This document shows positions 31,801 through 46,800 of a stretch of 64,000 nucleotides of DNA, one piece after another (position 1 is the stretch's first letter; the number at the start of each line of letters is the position of its first letter). The DNA comes from Aradus depressus (lineage: Eukaryota > Arthropoda > Insecta > Hemiptera > Aradidae): the NCBI GenBank assembly GCA_963662175.1, contig OY759217.1:17176562-17240561 (forward strand), written 5' to 3'. A program made the translations under genes and the position numbers. Below the pieces are notes generated by a model, which was not told the DNA's origin, searched no databases, and saw nothing but the letters and a program-made list of their open reading frames with translations.

Positions 31801-34800
31801 GGTGAATCACCGGCAATGAACTTTCCCCAGAACGTATTAATCAATTAATTTTTCACTCCCCCTTCAAAACCAGTCGACCATTTGCGCTAATATTCAATAG
31901 TTGACTTACATAGGGGCTCCTAAATCCTCATACTAAATTTTGTGTTGATAAATTCAGTACAACGGAAGTTATTAGGGTATTTGAATTTACCCCCCTCCCC
32001 TCCCCCCCCTCCTCTTTGTCCGATATCGCTGAAACTTGACAGGTTATGTCCTCGTTGGGATTTGACTTCAAATATGAAATTTCATGTCGATACATTTATT
32101 ACATCAGCAACTAATGCGTTTTATGAGTTGAGTCCCTCTGATTTCCCCTTTCCTTCTGCCGATTCAGCTGAAAATTAATGTGTCGTTCTGGATCCACATA
32201 TAAAATTACTATACATTAATTACGATATACGATGATATATTCATTCCGGGAGTGATCGTGTTCACAGACACCCATTTTTTGATTCACATTTTGAATCTGA
32301 AGGTCGGAAAACATGAAATTCCGTTGAAAACTTCGCTTCGAATTTTTGACCGATTACATAACTTCCCCTGTACCTTGTACAGCTGGAGAAGTAAAAACAA
32401 TTTGTCATAAATATAACACAGAGCATGTTCATCTCTGAAAAATATTATTTATAGATAAATATAAATATTAGAAAATAGTATATAATATATAATAGACTCA
32501 CAATAACAGATCTTGCTTCTTTATAAGCACCGACAACATTACTGGCCTTGTAGAAGTACAAATACAGTTTTGCCTCATTAGGCTTAGCGGCGATTGAATA
32601 CGAATAAGCAAGTCCTTGGCCTCGAATTTGTTTCCACATTGGACCCTGCAATCAAAATAAATATTAAAATTAATTATTTTTTACTTTCGCAAGTACCAAT
32701 AGCAATATCTTTAAAACTATTTCCGAATAATCGGATAAAATGAAAACGCAAATCTCCTGCTCCAACATTCTTTTTATCAATAAAAATTTTCAGGAGGGAA
32801 TGATTCAGGGAAAATGAAAAGTAGTCACAGATATAAACATTTTATATGTCATCGTTGACAGTACACAACTTAACTTCTCAGAAGAATAAGAAAATGTTTT
32901 CCAATGAGCGTATCTTGTTTTTCTTCAAGCATTTCTGGTTTTTGAGCGAAATGCTGAGAATATACACCGAATTTGGAAATACCTTTTGAAGAATCAAAAC
33001 TAGAATATCATGCAGATAATATCTATATAACAAATGGTGTATACCTCTAGTTGAGAAAGATACTGAAAAAATACAAGAATTTTAGGAAGATCCTCATCCA
33101 AGAATGTTGTTAAGCCAGGAATTGTTTGACAAAAGTAGGCTGTTTCCACAGAACCAATGCCTGTTACACAGGACTCTGATGCGTCTTTTTCGTTTAAAAA
33201 CTTCCAATCAAATGTAGCTCTCAACCTCCAACAAAAATATAAATTAGTTTTACTAAGTCCACCATAATTTTTTTTATATAAGTACTTCAAAAATTTATTG
33301 CACCCATAGAAATATGCAGTCGTCACTTTACAAAATGTGCATTATACTTTCTCAGCTACGCAAAGTTATATAATCGGGCAAAAATTCGATGTTAAGTTTT
33401 TTCTCTAATATCAAAATGACAGTAAAACAAAAGTTTCTATGGAAACGATAAATCCCGATAGAACGAATGTACCAACACTTAATTTTACATTTGGATTTAT
33501 ATGTCTTTCATAATAAAACGCTGATAGACTTTCAGACAAATGAGAGAAAGCGATAACCTAATTGACTATAAACAGTTCAAGTTGTGAACGTTTATTATCC
33601 GTGATCCACCGATGACTTTTCAATATAATTTTTGAGTAGTAGGTTACCCACTGTTGCCCGCGAGTAAGTTTGCTTTATATAACTTTAGGTTAGGTTTTAT
33701 GACTCATGCCCGGGCTTCAACTATATAGTCTACTACCAGAGCGCTCTTTTGTCACTCTGGTGGACATGAGACCGACTCTACTGTGAGAGTCCTAAATTTT
33801 GTCTACGCTAAATTTTTATTCATCTAGAGTAGGTGGTCTTTAACGAGTACCTGACATCGTACAGGCTCGGGACCATCGCTTAACGTCCCACCCGAAGGAA
33901 GGCGTGCTTATGTTTATTTTACCACCCAGATAAAATAAACTGAGGGCCTCGGTCGGGTTTCGAACCCACGAACATGAGCTCAGAAGGCAAGCACGCATAC
34001 CACTGAGCTATCGCTTATATAACTTTATATGAAGCTGATTAACGCGGATAAAAAAAAAAATAAAAAGCTTATTCTGTCTCCCTGCCCTTCTCCCTTTTCC
34101 TCGCCATCTCCCACCACTCGAAAATATTATTCATCTCCGTTATTTTCAACTTTAGTGAAAACATTTATGGAAAAAAATTTCGTTACGATGATATACTTCT
34201 GTGGGTGCGATGTGGCAGCTCCCCAAGGGCAGGTAAAGCCTGGAAATATCAATGTTTTCGAAATTGTTGAAAAATAATTCAGCAGTTTCTTTTTGTTTCA
34301 GAAAGCACTGATAATTCCTCACTGAAAGAATAATCTATATATCAACACATTTTCTTTAATAATCATGAGTGTCGGCTATAGAGCTGTATCTTCATAAGCT
34401 GCCACTGAGGGTGGAACATGTAAACAATTTTGTCATGTGATATCTTACCTATTCTTCAGAGGAGTAACAGATTTAGGAAGTACATCCGTCCACAGGGAGG
34501 CAGGGCTCGGGTAGAATGTGGCAAGAACATCCAGATTTGTGGACAAATGGATCACCATATTTGATGAAGAAGTTAAATGTTTACGAACCTTCTCTAAATC
34601 ATCAATTATTGCTGTGGCATTATTCTCAAGATTAGCCAAAAGCTTGTTCAAAAATTTGGCTTGTCGCAATGCACTCACAGCATAATGGTTGCTTCCTACA
34701 AGAGATACAGAATAAACTATGAAACAATTCGAACATATATGAGGAAGAAAAGTAATGTATGTTAAAATTATTATTCCCTCATTCTCCAATTATTAAATAA

Positions 34801-37800
34801 TTTATTCATAGTATCGATTATTGGCCGTACACATTACGAATTTTAAAAAAAAATAATAGTATTTTACGATCTATTGAGAAGCATTGCATAAACCAGTGAT
34901 TCTCAACATTACATATTGCGGACCTTCCGGGAAACGTAGGCAGAGTGAATTCCCAGTCTTATTTCATTATATGAGTCTACTAAAAACAGTTTAGTCAAAC
35001 GAAAAATCGAATTAAAAATTTCTGAATATTTCAATAAAATGTTGAATTCAAAAGGAGTGGCTCAATGGTGAGTTTTCAACTGTAATAAGATATGCTACTA
35101 TAATTATCACTAAAGAAATTGGATGATATTGGTAGCGAATGAGAAAGGTTTTTTTAACTTGTAGACCTCAAAAAATAAAATGTAGTACACGAACTTCCCA
35201 AAGTAACTTGCAGCTAAGAATCACTGGTTAATAAATAATTATTTAGTCATGCATAGAAAGGACACAGAAAACGAAAATTATGTAATAAAATATATTGAGG
35301 GCCAGTAGACAGGGCCTCGTAACTGACAATTTTCCAAAAAATGTTTCTTTATTTTCCATTAAGAATATGTTTCTCAATCCTTCGGCTGTCTTAAAAATTA
35401 TTAAATCCTATCGGGGGAAAACAGTTACTCAAGAAGTGCTGTAAGCAACTGACACTAAATAGCAAAGAAATTTCGGGGTTGCGTATGCAACAGGATAAAA
35501 CAGAACTATTATACAATAGCTCAGTTGTCTGTCTGTCATAGCATAGGCGTTTATCTCGGAAATTACAAGACCAAAAAATCTAAAATTTAGCAGGTAGGTA
35601 GATGATTGGACACAAATGTTGTTCATAGAATTTTTTTTACCATGCCCTATGCCCTCTATTTTAGAAAGTATGAGATGGAAACATTTTGAGGGGTGTAGAG
35701 TGACTTCTTCGGGAAAATTATAGTAGATGTATGTTTTCAATATGTTTACAAAAATGATGGAAAATCATAAATGACGTCCAATGTGAAAACACTGGGAAAA
35801 AGCAATATCTACAGTTACCACAAACTGTTCGTAGATAATTAACATTTTTGCAGAGATATTGAGAAACAATTGATAAAAAATAAAGAAAAACGTATGTTTT
35901 TTAAAAATACGAGTATTGTATATTTCACAAAATACGAGTATATACAAAATATGAGGGTACTTTCGATATTACTATCATCTTCAGCCACGTTCATAGATAA
36001 GTTGATATCACTACAATCGCATGTTGGAAACCAATGTAATATCCTAAGATACCGCAAAGCAGGAATATATAGAACTAATGTTTTGTTAATTTTTAAAATA
36101 TAATATGTCACTTTAGAAAATGAACTTGTTCATGAGATATAAGATTAACGTTTTCAAGTATTTATATTGTTTACAAACTATATGTCTATAATAACCAATT
36201 ACTATATTACTGTTCACTTTTTAAAATATTGTTTACGAGGCCCTATTACGTTTTGGCGAGGGGGGAGACAAACATTTGGAGCAAGATGAATGCATACGGC
36301 CAGTTGAATATACATTTAAAGACATTTAAACGTATATTTCATTTTAAAATGTTATTAATTAGGTACTTAATATCTGTTTAAATAAAATATATATTTATAT
36401 ATGCCTTTTGTGTAAAGTAATCCTCGCATAAGGTCATATGTCATTGCACTTCCTTTTCTTTTAACTTCTGAAACATTGTTAACAATTTTCGTTGCCAGGA
36501 TTTTTATTCTTTCAGGAGTGAAAACAGTACTAAATAAAAGTTCACGTACCCACTTAATTCCCTGCTCATATTTCTTAGGTTCAACCTGCAAAATATCAAT
36601 TGTAAAAATATCGTAACAAGTAGAGACTATTGCATAGGTAGTTTATGCGGCTCACAAACACAAATTAGAATAAACAAAAAAAAATGTATTTGTGATGCTT
36701 TAATGCGATATCTTATGAACGTTCTTGGCAACGAATATTTCAATAAAATACAACACATAATTGACAATCATATTAATAATATTAATGACAATTGGTTTCA
36801 TATGGCTATGAATAATAACGAAAATAAAAATAAATCACATAAAAAGCCTAAAGACCTGAGCCGGGTTTGAACCCGCGATGGTGAACTATGAAAAGTAAGC
36901 AAGCAAGCTACTTCTGTGCCACTGGCGCCTTAAAATTATCAGCATGATAACAATCTTATGATTTTCTTCTATCTAGTCAATGCCCAATCCTTCCCCCTAC
37001 CCACAAGAAGGAAATATTATATTGTCGTCGGGATCTTTAATAAATAGTTGAGCACTACTGTTAAAAGGATTATTTTGTATCCCTTTCCCTACCGAAATTG
37101 TTCGACCTAATTTGGGCTTAAAACGAATCAAGAGGTACTCATCAAATTTTAATCAGTGTGTGACATTCAAAATGGAATTAAAATCTGAAGACTTTTAAGT
37201 ATTAACGTCTAAAAATTCTATTTTCTATAGCCAACAAGTATTTTACTGTACTGTTAATGTTATTAAGGAGTTTCCAAACCCCACTGGCATCCCTATGGGA
37301 AAGTTCTCGTAATATACAACCTAGTTACCTGAAGAAGAAAACAAACAGTGGATGAGAAAGGACCACACTGAAACCTGGAGCCAGCATCTACACCGATCCT
37401 CAGACTGAGGGCCACTGTGTCTGACTCCAGCTGAGAGACCACTTCGTCATGAGTGATCAGCTGTCCGTTCCTGAGGACAGGACTCTCTTGGATCAGCTCC
37501 AGCAGTAGAGGTAGGTACGGGCGGAGTTGGTCGTCAAGCTCGTACGAGTCAAGAAGGACCATTATCTAGTAAAAAAAACAGAGCAAGTAAGCATTATTAT
37601 TGTTTCAAGTACAATTCTATACTGTCACTCCATTGGAGCGGACGGGAGATTTCAAGATAGTTTTTGATTTAGCAATGGTTTACTTGCTCAATAGGAATTT
37701 TATTCCCTTCTTGAAAAATAAAACAAGAAAAATTGTTTAATTAGGTTAAAAAAAAAAAAAAAAAATTTAGACCAAGAACACGGATATTAAGGACGCATTT

Positions 37801-40800
37801 CTGCAATCTTCCCATTTTTTATGGGATTTAATCTGTAATGGGCTAGTTATGTTCGGCTTCACTTTGTACTTGTCTGTTCATTGAGAAAAGCAGATCTATT
37901 AGGGTTAGGGTTTATGAGTCATGCCCGGGCTTTAACTACGAGGTCATATCGCCTACTACCAGAGCGCTCTTTCGTCACTCTGGTGGACATGAGCCCGACT
38001 CTACTGTGTGCAGATCTATTATAAATTTTAAATATAAATACTTAAAAAATAAAGTTAACTGTTACGGACGGAAATGTGAGATTAACAAATAAATAATATA
38101 GAATTACGGATACTTCAAAATATGTGTCTTTTTATTGAATATATTTGTTTCTATCTTTTATTTTTCATTTAAATTTTTTTTGTAATGTCCACTGTTATAT
38201 ATTTTTCTCTTGTTGTCTACTGTCTTCATTCAACCGTCCTATTTCTCTGGTGTTTGGACAAAAGGGCTGAAGTAAGAATAAGTCTTGTGATCCAAAGGAC
38301 AAGTGCATTTAAATATTTTTACCATATGTAACTGAATTTTGGAATATTTTACTTTGTTTGTATTTAATAGTTTTATTGAAATAATATTTCATGTAACATA
38401 AATGTGTTTTACCTGATTTGCAGGAATTTTTCAAATCTTCAGAAATTAAAATCTCTTAAAATTCAGATTTTCTGACTTAAGATCTTTTCCCCAAACACCC
38501 GAAATTTATAATAAATGATTATGATTTTTAATAAATTTTATTTCTCATATCCCAAGTTCAAATATGCATAAAACTGAAGATATATACAAATCCAGAAGAA
38601 TTTATTCTTCGGGAAAATTCTGCACATTTTTTTCTGTATTTGCGAATGAAAAGAGAAAATAGCAAATAATAGACAAACATTGGGAAATTCGTTAACGTTG
38701 AGAATGGCCGAATATAAGTTGAGAAAGGGTTGCCAATAATCTTCTTATAGGTTTTAATGTTAGTTGGTAAACAAAAGAAAAGGACAAATCTTTGGTGTGA
38801 TAATCAGGGTTAAGTCAGAAAGGGGAACTTTTCAGAAGTCGACCATACTTGCTTCTCTATTACTTTACTACATTTCACAATATACTTAATTTATATTTTT
38901 TGAGGTAGTAAATACAATGCAAGAACAATTGTTCATTAAGAATAATTATTTATTCCCTACAACTTTTTGACATCACTTATCTGGACAAATGGCACCACAT
39001 TTATCATGCAGGAAGAGGCGAATTAAGCATATTCATATTCAACTCAAGAGCCTTCAAAACGTATTCATTGCAATTTTGCTTAATATATTAATGCGTTCTT
39101 GATGTGTTTTCACATTCCTTGGTTTCTCAGAGGTTATGTATGAAACATACTTTTCCTTCATTTCCGAGTTTTTGTGACTAAAATCAGTCTTACGTGACAC
39201 CACAGAAACGGAGATACTATTTATGATTACTCCCCATAAGCTTCAAAAAGAAATTCACAAATAATTATAACTTACATAAACAAAGTTGGTTTGAAGGTTA
39301 TCAAGCTGCATGTAAAGAGGAACTTCGTCCAAATTAAATCTTGGATCCTTCGATTTTGAGTCAGAAGTTGAACTGGTAATTTTATGAAAATGAATGGACT
39401 CAGTTGATAAAATAGGAACTGACCGAATCATTTCATCTGGAGGAGGAATCTGGAATGTTCAAAAATAGTCATAATGAAACTACTAATCTTAATAATTGTA
39501 TTCTAACTGCAAATAAATATGCGTCCACCAGAAAAACAAACAAGATTTCCGATTTTTTTAAAAGTAAAAAGTCAACCATCTATACAATATTTTTGAACTG
39601 AGTTTTGAATTAGAAATTTTAAAAAAAGTAAAATTAGTTAAACTTTTATCCGTTGAGTTCAACTAATATTTTAAACCCAGAATCTTGCATACGATAGATT
39701 CTGCACTATGAAAACTCCTGGGTTACTTTCGACTTGTCTTTACCCTCTTTTTCAAGCTGCTCACTTATCTAAGCTGGAATTTTCAAATTCTTTATTAGAT
39801 ATTCAGATTCATTGAGAATTTTGATGTTAAAATTACCAGGATGACCCTGAGATCTTATCCCTTATATGTTTTCAATGACATGAACATTTGCGTGTTGTAG
39901 ATTAAAAATAATTACTATACAATTTAATTAATATTTGGTCACGTGTTTGTTCAATTTGTATAATGATTACACTCTTGGGTGTAAATAAATCTATACAATA
40001 ATATAAGTGTTTTTCTGAAGATCTTGGCGTCAGATCAAGCACTCGAACTTTGGACCCTTAGATAGAATATTTATTTGTTTGTTTTTCTTTTAAATCAAAT
40101 GAGGAGTGGGCCATTTTAAGCCTGCGCATATGTATACCAATGTAAGAATATGTCCCACCTCATTGACAGCCATGGCGGTGATGAGATTCTGCTCTTTACT
40201 CTTGAGTCCGTCAGGTCCCAGTTTCTTCACCCTTTTGGCCACTCTCCCTGACTCCTCTTCGGCCAACTCCGACTGTTTCTTCCGACTGGGAAAGCCTTTG
40301 GTGGTCACACAAGGAGCGTCAACCAAATAATTCTTCAAGAGTGAGGTCCAAAATTCAGGAGGCTCTGAAGCCATTCTTTCTACTTCACGAACTTGATTTA
40401 GCCTTACATCAAGCTGTAGGAAGTAGAAAATTACAACAAAAAAATAAACCTTATGGTAAAATTGATAATAAGAAAGCTATTTGTATTTATCAAGCAACAG
40501 AATATACTGATTCCATTGAAAATTCTGCCACAAATCCCACTCTTACCTCAACTATATACAATTAGTAGTTAGGCACTTTCCTCAGTAAATCGAAGGTTTA
40601 TACGGTATTTAGATTACATTTTAAAATGGAATGGAATGAGTTATCTTTGAATTATTTTAAAAGGAAGAAAGGAACTGTACACCCTTTAAAATATTTATTT
40701 ATACATTACTTTCCCAGTGGAATTCTATGTTGAGTTTCATGGAAATTTTATGTTTTACGATCACCTGATACCAAAAATGGAAAAAAAAAATCCCTGCTGT

Positions 40801-43800
40801 CTATGAATACAAGTAAATAAACAATAAACATCGACATGGAATTTTATATGAATACCTAGAACCGTCCGAAGAGAATGCAAGGGGAGGGGGGATTGACATA
40901 AGAACCCAATAAGTGAAATGAATGTTTCAACACGAAATTTTATATGTAATTCCAAAGATTCTAAGAACTGTATACATGCGATCCTAAAGTGAAATATTGT
41001 TTTTGCATTTGGAGCATACAGTATTCCTTTATCGAAATGACAGAACATCTTATGCGCTATACAACAAAAACTATGCACAACTAATGTGATGGTTAAAATA
41101 ATTTTAACAGTACGCAATCACTTCCTTTCCTGAGAACATATACTCTATAATATAATTCCAACTTACATCCGCAGAATTGTCATGGCCATGAAGCATATGA
41201 CCGATGATCATGTAGGCAATGCTCTCATGAGGAGAGTTCTCAAGATGAGACAGTATCTCCATACGATGACGGTGGATCACTGTAAGAAGTCTCTTCATGT
41301 CTATCGGTTCCGGTGAATTTAATATATCCTTTAAGACAGTGTCTAATTTTGGTTTCACACTGTCCAATTTATTTTTTGGAACGTTGTCAAAATTGATAAT
41401 AAGAACTGATTCTGAATTTTCAATCAAACTGTATCCAACCTACAACAAAATTAATAAAGGAATTATAAAATGTTGTTATTTAGTGAGATAGATGAAAGTT
41501 CGTCCTTAATGTAAAAGTGGACCCTTCTAAGAACAACAGTCGCCTTCTCAATGAGCCTTTTTCAATAACGATGAAGAAGAGTGGGAGAGATCTTACATTT
41601 GAACGCAGTGACACAGATAGACAAAGTTGAGAAATGGAAACTCAATAAGTTTCGAAAAATAGTTTACAACTACGATATATTAATCAATACTCCTTAATGA
41701 ATACAAATGCCAATTATTATTGATTATTCTATGAATGTAAAAAAAATAATGCTATTTGAAAACAAAAAAAAAATGCAAGCTGAACTGAAGACTTTCACTG
41801 TTGAGTGATGTTGAAAAAAAAAGTTGCTGGCAAAAATTTGCTGATAAAGCACTTTACTGACGTTCTAAAGTAGAGTTAGTTATTTTGACTCATGCCCGGG
41901 CTTTAACTAAGAGGTCATATCGCTTACTACCAGAGCGCTCTTTTGTAACTGGTGAATATGAGCCAGACTCCACTGTGGGAGTCCTAAATTTTGCCTACCC
42001 ATAATTTTTATTCACCAAGGGCAGGGGTCGTTGACGAGTATCTGACATCGTACAGGCTCGGGACCATCATTTAACGTCCTATCCGAAGGACGGCGTGCTA
42101 AAGTATATTTTACCTCCCAGATAAAATAAACTAAGAGCGTCGGTCGGGTTTCGAACCCACGATCTTGAGCTCAGAAGACAAGCATGCATACCACTGAGCT
42201 ACAGGCTCCCTCTTCTAAAGTAGATAATACTTCGTAAATATTATCAGCGATTCAATGTATCCAACAGCAATAATCATATTGGACATGCCAAACGAATTTA
42301 GGAGAGAATTGTGCTATAAGTTTTCTTATTAATTTTTAGTATTTCTTAACTTCATTGTATTTCCGAAATGTAAGGCATAAACTTAAAACATATCCTCAAA
42401 ATTTCAGATTTATTTTTTTCAGGATCGCAAGTGGTTAATGTCAATATATTAGAGTTACAAAAAATACCTAATTACTAATAATTTGCAAAGTATTGAGTAT
42501 TCATGTTATGAAAAAAAATCCTAAAAGCAATTTCGAATCCACTACATTCAGAATTATGGACTCACAGATAAATACACTGTTGCTGACGTTTTATGAAAAC
42601 AAATGAACACAGAAATTGGTAATTGGAATAGGCCCATTATAACTAACAAGGTGATCAAACTTTCAGGGGTGCTAGTAAGCCCATCGCTGATCTACCTAAT
42701 ACCTAAGAACAATCTTCAAACAACTCGTGAACTGTAAAACATTATGTTTTCCTATTAGTTGATATTGAACTTGAAATATTACCTTGCTTGCGTACGGATC
42801 AGGAATATCCGCAAATTCTTTAGGTAGAGGACTCACGGAAGTATCTGTAAGGTACTTCAACAAAATTGAACAGGCCGTCATCCTGGAAACAATCAAATTT
42901 TTTATTTAAAAATTGTATTTTTCTATATATATATCTTCATAACAGCCTTGTTATGGAATACAACACAGACCAACGATCTCAGTGATTGGCTAAAACTTCT
43001 GACGTCCGTCATTTTAACTCTTGTGTGACGCCATTGAAGAGAACATCTCTAGAAGACACAAAATCCTCTAGATAACTCTGTGACAGTTGGTCTGGTTTAG
43101 TTCCAGTCAACCCTCATTAAATAGGGCACTGCATTAAATTAATCAGTATTTAATTAGTATTTTATCCATATGAATTATCATAAATTAATCATGGTTCTGT
43201 AGAGTGAAGAACAGAAACGGAGCCTTTATAACAAGCCGTGTATATCTACAGAGTAACCCCTCATAAAGTAGGGGGTTTTCCTGAAATAATCCATAAAATA
43301 TATAATTTAAAACTTTTGAACCGTTTCCCAAATAATAATCAGTATAATATAACGCTAGAGTATTTTTGAGGACTTCATGTATGAATCCGTAACATTTTCA
43401 AATATCTAATAATAAACCAGTTAATTAAACGTTTAGTTAAGTAAATGTCAATTACAGTTGATTATTTAACATGTTTCTATAGTGAATAATTATTTAAAAT
43501 GTAATTAATAACAGACTGCATTGAAGTAAAACTTCGTTCGTGGGGTAGGACATTGAGGGATCTACTAACCCCGCTCAAAACAGTCTCATTAATAGGCTAC
43601 ACATAGCAGGGTTTGAATGAGAAAGCAGCCGATGTCTTTGGAACGGATGTATGTATGGCTCCCCCTCCACTCCTCACCTTACGGGAGCAATGACGAAGTA
43701 TACCTCATAGAATGTACAATGTTATTTAAAATAACAATTTACTAAAGAAGAAATTGGCAACTGACGTGTACAAATCTTTGACAGCAGATGGTCCTCGCCA

Positions 43801-46800
43801 CCCGATGTACATTATACCGTTGTCTTCCTCATCGTTAGGGTAGGGGACATCTATCTCGACAGACTCAGTGAAGGGAGGCACAGGAGACATCCAGGGTCTT
43901 TCAAACTCTCCTCGCTCGCCCTAAAACAACGGATTGATAAAATAATATACTAGGTGAGCAATACATTCTGCTGTTTGCAAAAACTGAGCTGAGTCAGGCA
44001 TATCTGTATAAAAAACTCAGTTAATGTTTTAATAATTATCAGTAACTTCTCACCTTGTATGTTCTTTATGAATATATTAATACTTTAAATATATTTCAAT
44101 TGAATTCAATGGATTTTTTCTAGCCTTTTTGTCGACAACAGCTGTGAATATTTTTATTGAAAAAAAGTCCAAGTTTGTACGTTAGAACACTGAAAAAAAG
44201 GCTCAAAAAAAGTGGTGTCCGATGGTAAACCGAAAAGGGCTTCGCCCGGATTTTTACATTTGAAATAGAAAAATTCTATTTTGCGCGAGAATTTTGTCTC
44301 TCAATTGATTTCAATGGGGATTTCGTTTTTCTGTGATTATTCCTCCGTGGTATGTTCGATTTCAGATTTTTTTTAGTAGTAAACCATCGTCACCGTGTCC
44401 ACTACCATCATGGAAAATTTCAATGTGATCGGTAAAGGGGTTTAGGAGGAGTACGAGTACAACGAAATACATGAGTCGCCTAAGAAAGAGCTTCGTAAAC
44501 TCAGCACAAACATCAATTAATAATGAGAATATAGGGCGCCAGAAGCAGCGTGCTTGCCTACTGTGTTCAAGATCGCTGTTGATACAGCTGAGGCCTTTAG
44601 GTTTTTTTACAAGAGTAAACAAAACCTTGAGCATGCCGTTCTTCAGAGAGGACGTTAAATTGTAAGCCCCTACCAAAGTTAAATCTGGGCCGCAAAATTT
44701 AGAACTCCCTCAGTAGAGATTCCAGGGAAGGAGAGCATCGGATGCCTAGGTATTTAGGTCACACATCGTCCCACCCAGTATATCTAATATTGAAGGTCTG
44801 AATAGACCAATAGGCTGCAATATTGAATGAACGATTTTCACACTTGCTAAAAGATTAGTAAATTTGCAATGATAATAACTATGTCGTTTGAATAATTTTT
44901 ATTTATTTTTCTCGCTCTTAGAAATACTTTTTCAAGATATTGGAATTAAAAAAACAAACTTCAAATGACAGCTATGAAAACAACATCCTTTATTGATGAT
45001 ATAGATACTTCATCGGATGGGAAATCAACTCGCCATGTTACGGGAAGTTATTTCTACAGGCGATAAGAATGAATAAAGGCTATTGTAAACTGAATAACTC
45101 TAAAGCTTACTCATAAATACGTACCTTAGCAACAATTTTATCTTCAAATGCCTGCAAGCGTTCTAAAACCTGATTAGATTTTATATCTCCAACAACTATC
45201 ACGTAGAGATTTTCGGGTCTGTAGAATTCCTTATGATACAACCGTACCTGCAGACAGAAAAAAAAAATGAAGTGATCAAGTATAATAAAGAATATCACTC
45301 CTACACATTCAGTAGAAATTATATTCTGTACTATTTGACTCCAAAGTAGAGTCAATAGGCCTATGGTAAGAGAAATAAGAAATGTAGGTTTTTGAACGCG
45401 AGAGAATAGAGAATGAGAATTGAGAAAGAAAAATAGACGATGTTTATTTTCAGCAACGCTAAGCAGGCGTACACTAATCTTTGTGGTTCATTATCAATAG
45501 ATTGATTATTAATATGAAAATGTTGTTCCTCCGAATGATGCAACACTTGTAATTTCTGAACTTAATTTCCTCTTTTTGGATGACGGTCCTGGACTATTAT
45601 TCTCAAATTCAGAGTCTATATCACTGCCTGTCATGATTTTAGGGTTCACCAACGGGGTGAGTGAAGCGGGAGAGTGACGCGAGGCGCTTCTCTGCCTCGC
45701 GCTGCTCCCTTGGTGGGTTTTTTAAAAAAGGACACTTTAAACCACTTTTTTGGGGACGAACTAAAACATTGGTGCGGAGCGGGTCTGGGAAGTGTTCAGT
45801 GCGTCACATAATTTCATAACTCATTTACCAGCTTAGTACCCAAGTTGCCCAGTGCGCGTAAAGAAATTTCACTTTAAAAATCATTCAAATTGTCTAATTG
45901 AAAACAATTCTTATTTATTTTTAATTCTAAAAAAAATAAACAAATTCTGTTTTCAAAAATAATAATAATATACAAATAAAAATGGACTACCTTCTCATTA
46001 TTAGTGCTATTTCTGAGATTGTCCATGATGCCGCCGGTCTGATACTTGTAGCCACAGTCGCCTGGGTAGATGGCTCGCATCAGCTCCCTGTTGAGCAGCC
46101 GTTCTCCAGTATTCTCCACTCCCTGCATCTCAGTATAGACAACACCACCATCCGAACCACTCCCGTTCACATGGTACACCTCCGTCGTAAAACTCGAATC
46201 CTGTAAAAATTGTCGTCAATTTGTATATTATTTAAAAACAAAAAATGTAAAAGGACACAACATTGTTCATCTGCTCTTTCAGTCCTTATTGTTATTGTTT
46301 CCAACGATAGAAAAATAAATATTAATTACTAGGACAGTGATTTGTATGCAATAAAAACAGCGAAATATGTGTATATATATGCAAATATATTTGGCAAAAT
46401 ATGCAATTAAAAACTAAGAATATGCGAAAGGCTGCAAAGGAAAAAGTAACTATAGAATAAAATAAACTACAGAAGTAATAGAAAATCTTTATAGACATAA
46501 AATGTATTGAATAAAAAACATATAAGCAAAAAAAATAAATAAAGTAAAAAATATAGTGATATAAAAAATTATTTCAACAGAATCGTATAAAAAACTGTAA
46601 CAATTACACACAATAACTGTTTTTAAATTTTCAAACAAAAAGGATCGCCATTCTAGCCTCAAAATTGATTTGTATCGACTGAATGAGCGCTCCATATCAA
46701 TTGAAGTAACTGGCGCATAATTAAAAACCCCAATATCCATTGGGCTCAATTCAACCCCCATCTCCACTGCTTTTCACCCAAACGTTTAAAACTGAACGTA

